Assembly (NCBI GenBank): GCA_023264875.1
Contig: JAHFUX010000003.1
Span: 1 to 64,000, forward strand
Direction: 5' to 3'
DNA length: 64,000 nucleotides
Source: Nitrosarchaeum sp.
GTDB taxonomy: Archaea > Thermoproteota > Nitrososphaeria > Nitrososphaerales > Nitrosopumilaceae
Program-made: the position numbers and the translations under genes
The notes under the pieces: generated by a model
Seen by the model: the letters and a program-made list of their open reading frames with translations, nothing else
The model's database searches: none
What the model was told of the DNA's origin: nothing
Shown: in pieces, positions 9,447-18,842 of the stretch
Layout of the letters: each line of letters opens with the position of its first letter
Numbering within the stretch: position 1 is the first letter of the stretch

Positions 9447-9599
9447 ATGCAGAAATTATGTATTAAAGACACATCAGGAAAAGGAGAACATTGTTTCTGT
9501 ATCGAAATAGATGGTCAAAGAGGAGTAAAGAAGTGCTGCAAATGCAATCAATGGAATGTACAAGGTAAAGACTGGACAGAAGATTCAGACTTTAGATAA
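9447..9599 (+). CDS. Small Cys-rich protein (50 aa), putative metal-binding
   Basis: ATG...TAA: MQKLCIKDTSGKGEHCFCIEIDGQRGVKKCCKCNQWNVQGKDWTEDSDFR; CxC and CCxC; below the ORF-track cutoff. Confidence 0.55.
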   Translation: MQKLCIKDTSGKGEHCFCIEIDGQRGVKKCCKCNQWNVQGKDWTEDSDFR

Positions 9600-9753
9600 A
9601 TTTTAGAATTTAACTCAATATTTCAAATTGGAGGCCAAAATAAGAGATAAAGTGTGAAAATTATAATATTGGACCCATACTGAATCCTTTTGAAACGCAT
9701 CTAATTGACGCCTAGCATGGTTTTTATCGGGGTAACTAAGAATTTTTCAATAC

Positions 9754-10332
9754 TTGAGCACTCAAGAATTTAGACACATTGTTAGGATTGTAGGAAATGA
9801 TATTCCTGGAGCCAAAAAGGCTATTGTGGGATTAACCCAGATTAAAGGGATAGGGTATAATTTTGCCACAGCAATTCTAGATACATTAAAAATTAATACT
9901 AATACAAATATTGGTTTTCTATCTGAATCTAATGTTCAATCAATTGAGAAATTAATTACCAATCCCATAGCAGGAAATTTTCCAGTGTGGTTTCTTAACA
10001 GAAGAAAAGACATTGAGACGGGAGGAAATATGCACCTATTGACATCAGATATTCCTTTTACTTTAAGAAATGATATAGAAAGAGAGAGAACCACCAATAG
10101 TTGGAGAGGTTATCGTCACATGTATGGATTAAAAGTCAGAGGACAGTGTACAAGAACTACAGGCAGAAAAGGAGGTGCAGTAGGTGTGGCCAAAGCTGGA
10201 AAACCAGCTCCTGCACAAGCAGCAGCTGCACCGGCAGCAACAGCAGCTGCACCGGCAGCAACAGCAGCTGCACCGGCAGCAGCAAAACCTGCTGCAGAAA
10301 AGAAAGCAGCACCTGCGGAGAAAAAGAAATAG
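9754..10332 (+). CDS. rps13: 30S ribosomal protein S13 with Ala/Pro/Lys-rich C-terminal tail
   Basis: [27 protein letters not shown]...[27 protein letters not shown] start. Confidence 0.95.
   Translation: MSTQEFRHIVRIVGNDIPGAKKAIVGLTQIKGIGYNFATAILDTLKINTNTNIGFLSESNVQSIEKLITNPIAGNFPVWFLNRRKDIETGGNMHLLTSDIPFTLRNDIERERTTNSWRGYRHMYGLKVRGQCTRTTGRKGGAVGVAKAGKPAPAQAAAAPAATAAAPAATAAAPAAAKPAAEKKAAPAEKKK
10225..10284 (+). repeat. 21-bp tandem repeat encoding the Ala/Pro/Thr tail of S13
   Basis: gctgcaccggcagcaacagca repeated ~3x. Confidence 0.85.
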
Positions 10333-10341
10333 GTGGATTGA

Positions 10342-10905
10342 GTGGGAGATCCTAAATATCCAAGAAGAATGTGGAGAAAACCAAAGAGACCACTTAATTA
10401 CGAATTAAAAATGGAAGAATTAAAAACTCTTGGTACATTTGGTTTAAGATCAAAAAGAGAATTATGGAAAGCACATACAGAATTATCTCGTGTCAGACAT
10501 CAAGCAAGATCACTGCTTGCTTTGAGACAAGAGATTAGACTAGAAAAAGAACCAATTTTGATGAAATCATTATCAAGAATAGGGTTAGTCAGTAATGAAT
10601 CCACATTAGATGATGTACTTAATCTTCAAGTAAATGATTTACTTTCACGCAGATTACAAACACTAGTATCAAGAAAGTTTGGATTTAAAACACCATATCA
10701 AGCAAGACAGGCAGTAATTCATGGACATATAATGATTGGAGATAGAAAAGTAAACATTCCATCATACATTGTAACATTGGAAGAAGAAAAAAATATTCAT
10801 TTTTCACCAGAGTCTAATATTCCAAGCATGTTAGAAAGTACTAAAAAACCAGAATCAAAACCTGAAATTGATGCAGTAGCAGAGACAACTGAAGCAGAAT
10901 CTTAG
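10342..10905 (+). CDS. rps4: 30S ribosomal protein S4
   Basis: GDPKYPRRMWRKPKRPLNYEL...SRRLQTLVSRKFGFKTPYQARQAVIHGHIMIGDRKVNIPSYIV; GTG start. Confidence 0.95.
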   Translation: MGDPKYPRRMWRKPKRPLNYELKMEELKTLGTFGLRSKRELWKAHTELSRVRHQARSLLALRQEIRLEKEPILMKSLSRIGLVSNESTLDDVLNLQVNDLLSRRLQTLVSRKFGFKTPYQARQAVIHGHIMIGDRKVNIPSYIVTLEEEKNIHFSPESNIPSMLESTKKPESKPEIDAVAETTEAES

Positions 10906-10985
10906 AATAGAAAGATTTTCAATTGAATAATTATAAGAATAGGTTTAACAGTAAATAACCCCTCATATTATCAGATAGATCAGTC

Positions 10986-12746
10986 ATGTGTTCAATTATC
11001 GGTTATTATGGAAATGAAATAGCCGCACCAATAATAGTCAAAGGATTGAGGAGAATGGAATATCGCGGATACGATAGTGTTGGAGTTGCAACTGAATCAA
11101 ATAGTCAAATTGAATTAAAAAAAGGAGTTGGAAAAGTAGAAGAGGTAAATTCTAAGATTCAACTGGATACATTACCTGGAAAAGTTGGAATAGGTCACAC
11201 TAGATGGGCAACTCATGGAAAAGTGACAGATGCAAATGCACATCCACATTCTAGCAATTCTGGAAAACTGGCAATAGTTCATAATGGGATTATAGAAAAT
11301 TTTGAACAACTGAAGAAAGAATTAGAAAAAGATGGATATATTTTCAAAAGTGAAACAGACAGTGAAGTAATAGCAAATCTTCTTCAAAAAAATTATGAGA
11401 TTGCCAAGAATGTTAAAAGTTCAATAATCAAGACGGTTTCAGAATTAAAGGGTCATTATGCATTTGTTGCAATGTTTGAAAATGGACAATTGGCAGCTGC
11501 GAGATTTCATGAACCATTAATTGTTGGAATTGGGAAAAATAGTTATTTTCTCTCAAGTGATGTTTTAGGATTTATTGAACAAACAGATAATGCCATTTAC
11601 ATTGAAAACGGTAATTTTGTCATAATTGACAAAGATAAATTACAAATTTTAGATTTTAATGGAGAAAACGTAAAACAGCAAATTACAAAAGTATCAAAAG
11701 AATTTGCAGATGCATATAAGGGTGATTATGCACATTTTACATTAAAAGAAATTTCAGAGCAGCCAGATACCATATTCAAAGCAGGAGAAAATACAAAAGA
11801 TGCAATTAAAAATACAGCAAATTATATTAAAAATTCAAAGAACATCTACATAACTGGAAGTGGAACTAGTTATAATGCAGCATTGATTGCAAAACAAATT
11901 TTAGCTAAATATGCAAAAATAAAAGTAGATGCAATAATTTCAAGTGAATTACCATTTTCTTCAGATACGATTGAACCAAATTCAACATTAATTGCAATTT
12001 CACAAAGCGGTGAAAGTGCAGACGTATTAGATGCAGTAAGTATTGCAAAAAAAGTAAACTGCAAGGTTATTTCTATAGTAAATTCCCTTACATCTTCTTT
12101 GGCAAGAGAGTCAAATATTGTGATTGGGATGAATTGTGGCCCAGAGATAGGCGTTGCAGCAACAAAAAGTTTTACATCTCAAATGATCATAATATACAAA
12201 ATCACAGAAGAGTTGTGTAATGGAAAATTTGAGATTAGCTATAAAGAAATATCAAAAGCAATTTCAAAAATTCTTGAAAATCATGCTCAAATTAGACACA
12301 TTGCTAAGGAAATTAAAGAAATTTCAGATATCTATGTTCTAGGTAGAGGAATTCACTATCCAATAGCTATTGAATCTGCTTTAAAATTAAAAGAACTGAC
12401 ATACATTCATGCAGAAGGAATACCGGGAGGAGAATTAAAACATGGTCCATTGGCACTTATGGATTCCAATGTATTTGTGATCATAATTAATCCAAATGAT
12501 TCAACATATTTGGATACATTAACAAGTGCTAGAGAAATTAAAGCACGTGGTGCAAAGATCATCGGTATATCAGATGAGAAAAGTGATGTCTATGATTATT
12601 GGATAGAAATTCCAAAAACTAGTGAATTAGCATATCCTATTTCAGAAACAATTCCAATACAATTGCTTTCATATTATGCAGCAATTGAAAAAGACGCTGA
12701 TCCGGACTATCCAAGAAACTTGGCTAAATCAGTCACAGTGAAGTAA
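10986..12746 (+). CDS. glmS: Glutamine--fructose-6-phosphate aminotransferase (isomerizing)
   Basis: MCSIIGYYG N-terminal amidotransferase plus SIS domains; full length. Confidence 0.95.
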   Translation: MCSIIGYYGNEIAAPIIVKGLRRMEYRGYDSVGVATESNSQIELKKGVGKVEEVNSKIQLDTLPGKVGIGHTRWATHGKVTDANAHPHSSNSGKLAIVHNGIIENFEQLKKELEKDGYIFKSETDSEVIANLLQKNYEIAKNVKSSIIKTVSELKGHYAFVAMFENGQLAAARFHEPLIVGIGKNSYFLSSDVLGFIEQTDNAIYIENGNFVIIDKDKLQILDFNGENVKQQITKVSKEFADAYKGDYAHFTLKEISEQPDTIFKAGENTKDAIKNTANYIKNSKNIYITGSGTSYNAALIAKQILAKYAKIKVDAIISSELPFSSDTIEPNSTLIAISQSGESADVLDAVSIAKKVNCKVISIVNSLTSSLARESNIVIGMNCGPEIGVAATKSFTSQMIIIYKITEELCNGKFEISYKEISKAISKILENHAQIRHIAKEIKEISDIYVLGRGIHYPIAIESALKLKELTYIHAEGIPGGELKHGPLALMDSNVFVIIINPNDSTYLDTLTSAREIKARGAKIIGISDEKSDVYDYWIEIPKTSELAYPISETIPIQLLSYYAAIEKDADPDYPRNLAKSVTVK

Positions 12747-13812
12747 AAAGTCGATGATATTCTTTTTCAGATAGTGTTAAAAAATGAGTGGAACCATTTC
12801 CTGTTTTGATCATAGATGCAATAATACTACCACCTGCACCGACACCTTCTTTTGCAAATCCTTGTGAGAATGCTTTTAGTCCTGAAAATTTAGAATTTTC
12901 TAGTCCGGGGTTAACAACGATTACAGGAATGTCTACAATTTCTAAAACAAGAGATGTAAAATTAGCACTGTTATCATTGGAGATGTAAGAAGTGGTTCCA
13001 ATAGCAGTATTTTGTTCATTGAATCCAATTTTTGAAGCAAATGCTAAAACAGCTGCCATTTGGGTACCACCTGCCAACATTACTTTGGTGATTTCAGATG
13101 CGGAACTTAGCATACCAGCTACAAAGGCAATCATAGGATCACCAACTTCAGCTATTACATGATATGGTTTATCGGAAGTTAATCTCCCTAATGCTAGATT
13201 AACAATTTGATTTTTTAATTCAACTGGATTATTTGGAATACTAGAACTTACTTTAGCTTTGAATCCTAATCCTTGTAATACAGCAAGAGCAGTGGTTGTG
13301 CCACCAGGAATACTTTCTCCTATTATCAAACAATCAGTCAAAGATGCAAGACTTCTTCCTACCATTCTTCCATAATCTACTGCCTGAGATACTTGAGAAT
13401 CACTCATTGCAGATTCAACTGAAATGTTTTTCCCATGTACCAAACCAGTGTGGATGAAAGGTAGCTGTGGCGGAATTTTACTTCCAGCATTAATTACAAC
13501 ATGAGGAATACTGCATGACTCTAATGCAGTTTTAGTAAGTAATGCTGGCGTAGGCTTACCATCAGGAGTCATTGGAATTTTATCAATTGTTTTACAATAA
13601 CCATAGTAGAGATATTCAGCATCTGCAGGAGGAGTGAATTGTATTGAATCTTTATCAGCACCGGCAAAGGTAATGCCTGGGATTTCACATGTTTCAGTAT
13701 AAGAAATTACAAGTGAAAATAAAAAATTTCCAGATTTAAGTGTGTCAATAAAATCATGAGCTTTGTTTACATTACCAAAAAATTCAAAATCATCTAAATA
13801 GGTCATGGTCAC
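12733..13812 (-). CDS. CobT-like nicotinate-nucleotide--dimethylbenzimidazole phosphoribosyltransferase family protein
   Basis: LIIGESIPGGTTTALAVL, GDPMIAFVAGMLSSASE, LAGGTQMAAVLAF motifs. Confidence 0.75.
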   Translation of the reverse strand: MTMTYLDDFEFFGNVNKAHDFIDTLKSGNFLFSLVISYTETCEIPGITFAGADKDSIQFTPPADAEYLYYGYCKTIDKIPMTPDGKPTPALLTKTALESCSIPHVVINAGSKIPPQLPFIHTGLVHGKNISVESAMSDSQVSQAVDYGRMVGRSLASLTDCLIIGESIPGGTTTALAVLQGLGFKAKVSSSIPNNPVELKNQIVNLALGRLTSDKPYHVIAEVGDPMIAFVAGMLSSASEITKVMLAGGTQMAAVLAFASKIGFNEQNTAIGTTSYISNDNSANFTSLVLEIVDIPVIVVNPGLENSKFSGLKAFSQGFAKEGVGAGGSIIASMIKTGNGSTHFLTLSEKEYHRLFTSL

Positions 13813-14414
13813 ATCATGTCAACAAATTCTTGTTCAGTTCGCTTTTGCATGACAAGATTAGTTATTTTCTCTTGTCCGATTGTAGATGTTAAAGAATGGC
13901 CATAATTATGGCCAGGATAAAGAATAAGATCATCATTCAAAGAATAAAGAACGTCAAAAAGACTATGATACAATTCTTTTGCACTACCTCCAGGCAAATC
14001 TATACGTCCACAATTCCCTACAAAAAGAGTATCACCAGAAAAAAGTTTTCCATCTCCAATTAAACACATGCTATCTTTAGAATGACCAGGAGTATGTAAA
14101 ACAGTTAGTTTAGAATTCCCAAATTCAATTACATCACCATCTTTTACTGCAATGTCGTGTTTTAATTCAGATTTTTCATGTTGGATTAGTTTTGCATTAG
14201 TTGATTTTATCATTCCTTCATTCCCCAAGGTGTGATCAAAATGATGATGAGTGTTGATAATATATTTTATTTTTAAATTATTTCGTTTGATGATTTGTTC
14301 AATTTGATCAAGATCCCAAGAGGGATCAATTATTATTCCTTCATTGATATCTTCGTCTTCCACAACATATGTAAAATTCTGCATATTCCCAACTTGGATT
14401 TGATGAACTTTCAT
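13809..14414 (-). CDS. MBL-fold metallo-hydrolase (glyoxalase II-like)
   Basis: NTHHHFDHTLG, HTPGHSKDSMCL, FSGDTLFVGNCGR, PGHNYG. Confidence 0.9.
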   Translation of the reverse strand: MKVHQIQVGNMQNFTYVVEDEDINEGIIIDPSWDLDQIEQIIKRNNLKIKYIINTHHHFDHTLGNEGMIKSTNAKLIQHEKSELKHDIAVKDGDVIEFGNSKLTVLHTPGHSKDSMCLIGDGKLFSGDTLFVGNCGRIDLPGGSAKELYHSLFDVLYSLNDDLILYPGHNYGHSLTSTIGQEKITNLVMQKRTEQEFVDMM

Positions 14415-15055
14415 AACACACCCATTTCAGCTTCTGGTGGAATTCCTATTTTTTCAACAAATATTTCACCACACAAATCTCTTCTTTTTTGCATTCCCCT
14501 CTTCATTTTATGAAATGTAACTGTCATGTCACTTTGTACAAAGATATTTGCAGTTTCTCCATTATCAGGATTAACTCCAGATGGAATATCAACGGCAATT
14601 TTAAAGCAATTTGAATCATTAATGTATTTTATTGCACTTGCATATGGTTCTCTTATTTCTCCAGAAATTCCAGTTCCTAGTATTCCATCTATAATTATGT
14701 CTGGAGTAAAATTGAGATCATTCATGCTAGATATCAATTTAACAGAGGGCATTTTTTCCAGTAGTGACCAATTCCATTTACTTTCTTCAGTTTTGATTTT
14801 ATCTGGAGTTCCAAGTAAAACCACTACAACTTTTGAACCATAACCTGCAAGATGTCTAGCCATAACTAATCCATCTCCACCGTTATTTCCCAATCCAACA
14901 AAAATCAAAACATTCTTTGATTCAAGAGTATCAAATTTTTCTGCTAGTCTTTTAATTGCTATAGCACCAGCATTTTCCATCATAAATTTTTTTAAAAAAC
15001 CCATACGATGTCCATTATTTTCTATTTGCATCATTTGTGCTACAGATATTTCCAT
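14411..15055 (-). CDS. nnrE: NAD(P)H-hydrate epimerase (YjeF N-terminal family)
   Basis: GLGNNGGDGLVMARHLAGYG; ILGTGISGEIREPY; DIPSGVNPDNG. Confidence 0.85.
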   Translation of the reverse strand: MEISVAQMMQIENNGHRMGFLKKFMMENAGAIAIKRLAEKFDTLESKNVLIFVGLGNNGGDGLVMARHLAGYGSKVVVVLLGTPDKIKTEESKWNWSLLEKMPSVKLISSMNDLNFTPDIIIDGILGTGISGEIREPYASAIKYINDSNCFKIAVDIPSGVNPDNGETANIFVQSDMTVTFHKMKRGMQKRRDLCGEIFVEKIGIPPEAEMGVL

Positions 15056-15121
15056 AATTAGAATACATTTGAAGTAAAATAAGAGCTTTGGGAAACGATT
15101 TATCCTAGGTTTTATTCCTAC

Positions 15122-15742
15122 ATGAATATGACATTGAAAAATGTAAATCCATCTTTGAATAAAATTGCAAAAGCATTATCAGAAATTCAAGATGCCAGAG
15201 AATTTTTGCTAAAAAATACAAGAGAGATAATAATTCTTTGTAGCAAATCCATCATATCAGTACATAAAGGAGATATGAAATCTGCAAAAAATAATCTAAA
15301 ACAAGCAGATGTGTTGCTAAAAAAATACAAGAAAAAAGCTACACCTGATCTTCGAAGATATATGATTACTCCAGAACAAGAATTTGTTGAGGCAGCATCT
15401 CTAATTGCCATTGTTGAAAAAAATGAAATTCCTTCAGAAAAGCAATTAGATGTAATGCCAGAATCATATGTTTTAGGATTAATGGATTGTGTGGGAGAAT
15501 TAAAACGGATGATTTTTGATAAAATTAGAATTGGGGATATAGATAATGCCTCAAGAGTTTTTGAAATAATGGAAAATTTGTATCTGCATTTGTATCCATT
15601 TTCAATGTATGATAAAATTGTAAAAGAAGCTAGAAGAAAAATTGATGTAGATCGTATTTTAGTCGATGATGCAAGAGGTGCAATCACCGAAGAAAAAAGA
15701 CGCTCTGAACTAATCAAAGCACTAAACAAACTACAAAAATAG
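15122..15742 (+). CDS. Translin-family protein
   Basis: All-helical ~206 aa; REFLLKNTREIIILCSKSI, QEFVEAASL, YVLGLMDCVGELKRM, pattern of archaeal translin-like proteins. Confidence 0.65.
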   Translation: MNMTLKNVNPSLNKIAKALSEIQDAREFLLKNTREIIILCSKSIISVHKGDMKSAKNNLKQADVLLKKYKKKATPDLRRYMITPEQEFVEAASLIAIVEKNEIPSEKQLDVMPESYVLGLMDCVGELKRMIFDKIRIGDIDNASRVFEIMENLYLHLYPFSMYDKIVKEARRKIDVDRILVDDARGAITEEKRRSELIKALNKLQK

Positions 15743-15764
15743 AATTTGTAGAAAATGAAATTAG

Positions 15765-15849
15765 TGCGGGTGATGGGATTTGAACCCACGAACTCCTAAG
15801 AGACTAACACCTCAAGCTAGCGCCTTTGACCGAGCTGGGCGACACCCGC
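15765..15849 (-). tRNA. tRNA-Leu(GAG)
   Basis: Cloverleaf with 7-bp acceptor GCGGGTG/CACCCGC, anticodon loop TTGAGGT, long variable arm, T-loop TTCAAAT. Confidence 0.92.
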
Positions 15850-15901
15850 AATAGAAATTTCTTGAATGGTTTTTATAATCCTTGATTACTTTTTTGTTCG
15901 T

Positions 15902-16138
15902 ATGTTAGTTCCTGTAAGATGCTTTACTTGTGGAAATTTAATTGCGGACAAGTTTGAAGATTATCAAAATAAAGTAAGATCGGGAGAAGATCCAGCTAAA
16001 GGACTAGACTCTTTGGGAATAAGCAGATATTGTTGCAGAAGGATGCTATTAACCACTGTTGAAACTATTCAACAAGTTATTCCATTTTATGAAGCAATAC
16101 AGAGAAGACACCAAGAAGTCCAATCTGAGTTAGAATAG
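15902..16138 (+). CDS. rpoN: DNA-directed RNA polymerase subunit N
   Basis: MLVPVRCFTCGNLIADKF...LGISRYCCRRMLLTTV; start moved from 15866 to the conserved MLVPVRCF. Confidence 0.93.
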   Translation: MLVPVRCFTCGNLIADKFEDYQNKVRSGEDPAKGLDSLGISRYCCRRMLLTTVETIQQVIPFYEAIQRRHQEVQSELE

Positions 16139-16139
16139 T

Positions 16140-17378
16140 TTGCCAAAAATAACCTCCATTGAAGGACGTATAATTTACAATAGTCGAGGAAGCAAAACTA
16201 TCGAAGTTGATATCATATCAGAAAATAAATTTCTAGGTAGAGTTTGTGCACCATCTGGAGCTAGTGTTGGAAAATATGAAGCAGTTAGCTTCCCAAATGA
16301 AAAACCAGAAGAAAGTCTAAGAATATTAAATGAAAATTCTCAAAAATTTATTGGGGCAGAATCATCAGATCTTAAAACAATACATGAGACGCTAAGAAGT
16401 ATTGATCAATCGCCAAATTATTCAAAAATTGGTGGAGCACTAGCATTTGCAGTAACTATTGCATCAATGGAATCTGCTTCAAAATCATTAGACAAGCCAT
16501 TATTTCAAATATTATCATCTGAATCATCTTTTAGGTTTCCATTTCCATTAGGAAATATTTTAGGAGGTGGGGCTCATGCAGGACCAGGAACACCAGACAT
16601 TCAAGAGATTTTGATTTGTGCCATAGGGGCAAAAACAATTAGAGATGCTATTGAAACCAATTTATCAGTTCATAAAGAATTACGTCATGTTTTAGAAAAA
16701 GAAGATCCTAGTTTCACTAATGGGAGAGGAGATGAAGGAGGATGGGCACCAAAATTAGAAAATATAAAGGCATTAGAACTTTCAGCAAAAGCTTGTGAAA
16801 ATTTAGGATTTACGTTGGGAAAAGAAGTAGCTTTAGGAGTTGACTTTGCAGCATCTACTCAGTGGAGTGAAGAAAGACAAAAGTATGTTTATGAAAGAGC
16901 AGGATTTGTCAATTCTTCAGAACAACAAATTGAATTTGCTGCAAATATTATTCAAAAATACAAATTAATTTATGCAGAAGATGCAGTTCATGAAGAAGCA
17001 TTTGATGATATGGCAGAACTAACTGCTAAATTTCCAGACACGTTGGTTACAGGAGATGATCTAATTGTTACCAATAAAGACATTCTAACCAATGCAATTA
17101 ATTTAAAATCTTGTAATGCTGCAATTCTCAAAGTTAATCAGGCAGGTAGTCTTTATGATGCCTTTGAATTTGCCAAAGTAGCAAATCAAAACAATATAAA
17201 ATTAATCACATCACATAGATCGGGAGAATCTATAGATTCACATATTTCTCACATAGGATTAGCAACAAAGTCAAAAATGCTCAAAGTTGGGATAGTTGGT
17301 GGAGAGAGAATAGCAAAACTAAATGAGCTTATACGTCTATCAGAGCATGATTTAATACGCGGTATGGCAGAGATTTAA
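16140..17378 (+). CDS. eno: Enolase
   Basis: Full-length enolase motifs (GDEGGWAP, EDAVHEEAFDD, TGDDLIVTN, SHRSGES); TTG start. Confidence 0.95.
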   Translation: MPKITSIEGRIIYNSRGSKTIEVDIISENKFLGRVCAPSGASVGKYEAVSFPNEKPEESLRILNENSQKFIGAESSDLKTIHETLRSIDQSPNYSKIGGALAFAVTIASMESASKSLDKPLFQILSSESSFRFPFPLGNILGGGAHAGPGTPDIQEILICAIGAKTIRDAIETNLSVHKELRHVLEKEDPSFTNGRGDEGGWAPKLENIKALELSAKACENLGFTLGKEVALGVDFAASTQWSEERQKYVYERAGFVNSSEQQIEFAANIIQKYKLIYAEDAVHEEAFDDMAELTAKFPDTLVTGDDLIVTNKDILTNAINLKSCNAAILKVNQAGSLYDAFEFAKVANQNNIKLITSHRSGESIDSHISHIGLATKSKMLKVGIVGGERIAKLNELIRLSEHDLIRGMAEI

Positions 17379-17385
17379 AATCGCT

Positions 17386-18009
17386 ATGAGTGAACAAACA
17401 GAAACCACAGAAATCAAAAAGAAGATTCTATCCACAGGGATTAGAGTTGGAACTCCAGTTAAAACAAAATTCATGACACCGTTCATTACAAAAGCTAGTC
17501 CTGAAGGACTATACATGCTTGATATCGATATAACTTTAGAAAAAATTAAAACAGCTGCCAAATTCATCAACCGTCTTGGAACCGATAAACTCATTGTATG
17601 TTCTGCCAGACAATATGCAAATACTCCAATTGAGAAATTTTGTGAAATGCTAGGATCTAAAAAATTACTAGGTAGATTCATGCCTGGCACTCTTACTAAT
17701 CCATCCTTACCATACTACATTGAGCCAAAATTGGTTCTAATTTCTGATCCTCAAGTAGATGTACAAGCAATTACTGAAGCTACCAATGCAGGCATTCCAG
17801 TAATTGGAATTTCAAATACGGATAACATTACGTCAAAACTAGATGTGATTATTCCAGCAAACAACCGAGGAAGAAAAGCTCTTGCCACAGTATATTGGCT
17901 ATTGGTTCGTCAAGTTCTCATAGAAAGAGGAGAACTAAAAGAAGATGAATCAATGAAATACGAAATAGATGATTTTGAAACAAAGATAACGGAAGAGGAA
18001 ATAGAGTAA
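17386..18009 (+). CDS. rps2: 30S ribosomal protein S2
   Basis: GIRVGTPVKTKFMTPFI...GRFMPGTLTNPSLPYYIEPKLVLISDP. Confidence 0.95.
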   Translation: MSEQTETTEIKKKILSTGIRVGTPVKTKFMTPFITKASPEGLYMLDIDITLEKIKTAAKFINRLGTDKLIVCSARQYANTPIEKFCEMLGSKKLLGRFMPGTLTNPSLPYYIEPKLVLISDPQVDVQAITEATNAGIPVIGISNTDNITSKLDVIIPANNRGRKALATVYWLLVRQVLIERGELKEDESMKYEIDDFETKITEEEIE

Positions 18010-18842
18010 TGCAAATTAGAACGCCGGCAGTAGCCGGAATGTTCTATCCAAGTGAAAAAAAAGAATTAAAAAAATCCATCAAAGAGTGTTTTTTGCATAA
18101 ATTTGGTCCAGGCAAAATTCCACCATCGAATATTAAAAAGAAAATTTTTGGAGTTATTTGTCCACATGCAGGATACATGTACTCAGGGCCAATAGCATGT
18201 CATTCATTTTATGCAATATCATCAGATGCACCAGAATTATTTATAATAATTGGACCCAATCATTGGGGAATTGGAAGTAGTGTTGCAACAATGAAAGATT
18301 GTAAATGGAATACACCGTTGGGAGATGTGGAAGTAGATTCAGAAGCAGCAGAAGAAATTTCTCACCTATCAGAAATAATTGATATTGATTATTTTTCTCA
18401 CACACGAGAACACAGTTTGGAGGTACAAATACCCATAATGCAAGAAATGTATTCAGATTTCAAAATCTTACCAATATCTATGATTAATCAAAATAAAGAT
18501 GCCGCTAAAGACATAGGACTGGCAATTGTAAAAATTGCAGAAAAAAAGAAAGTCATGATTATCGGTTCTTCAGATTTTACTCATTACGAACAAAATGAAT
18601 TTGCACATGAACAAGATATGGCTTTGATTGAACCAATATTGAAATTAGATGTAAAAAAATTTTATGATGTTTTAGAAGATAGAAATGTAAGCGCTTGCGG
18701 TTACGGAGCAATTGCAACCACTATAATAGCATGCAAAGAATTAGGTGCTACAAAAGGAGAATTGCTCAAATATGCTACAAGTGGAGATATTACAGGAGAT
18801 ACGAGCTCAGTTGTTGGGTATGGATCAATAGTGTTCACTTGA
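18009..18842 (+). CDS. MEMO1 family protein
   Basis: RTPAVAGMFYPSEKKELKKSI, PHAGYMYSGPIA, GPNHWGIGSSVAT, SSDFTHYE. Confidence 0.9.
   Translation: MQIRTPAVAGMFYPSEKKELKKSIKECFLHKFGPGKIPPSNIKKKIFGVICPHAGYMYSGPIACHSFYAISSDAPELFIIIGPNHWGIGSSVATMKDCKWNTPLGDVEVDSEAAEEISHLSEIIDIDYFSHTREHSLEVQIPIMQEMYSDFKILPISMINQNKDAAKDIGLAIVKIAEKKKVMIIGSSDFTHYEQNEFAHEQDMALIEPILKLDVKKFYDVLEDRNVSACGYGAIATTIIACKELGATKGELLKYATSGDITGDTSSVVGYGSIVFT

Noticed and set aside
10101-10408. Overlapping ORFs 10101..10355 and 10184..10408 (Ser/Cys- and Gln-rich)
   Set aside because: Alternative frames of the S13 Ala-rich 21-bp repeat and the rps13/rps4 junction; repeat composition explains them.
15187-15789. 200-aa minus ORF opposite the translin-like gene
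   Set aside because: Antisense shadow of a well-supported gene and it runs into tRNA-Leu; no recognisable motif.
15765-15849. Possible intron in tRNA-Leu, -His or -Met
   Set aside because: All three fold into complete cloverleaves with normal loop lengths; only tRNA-Glu has an insertion.
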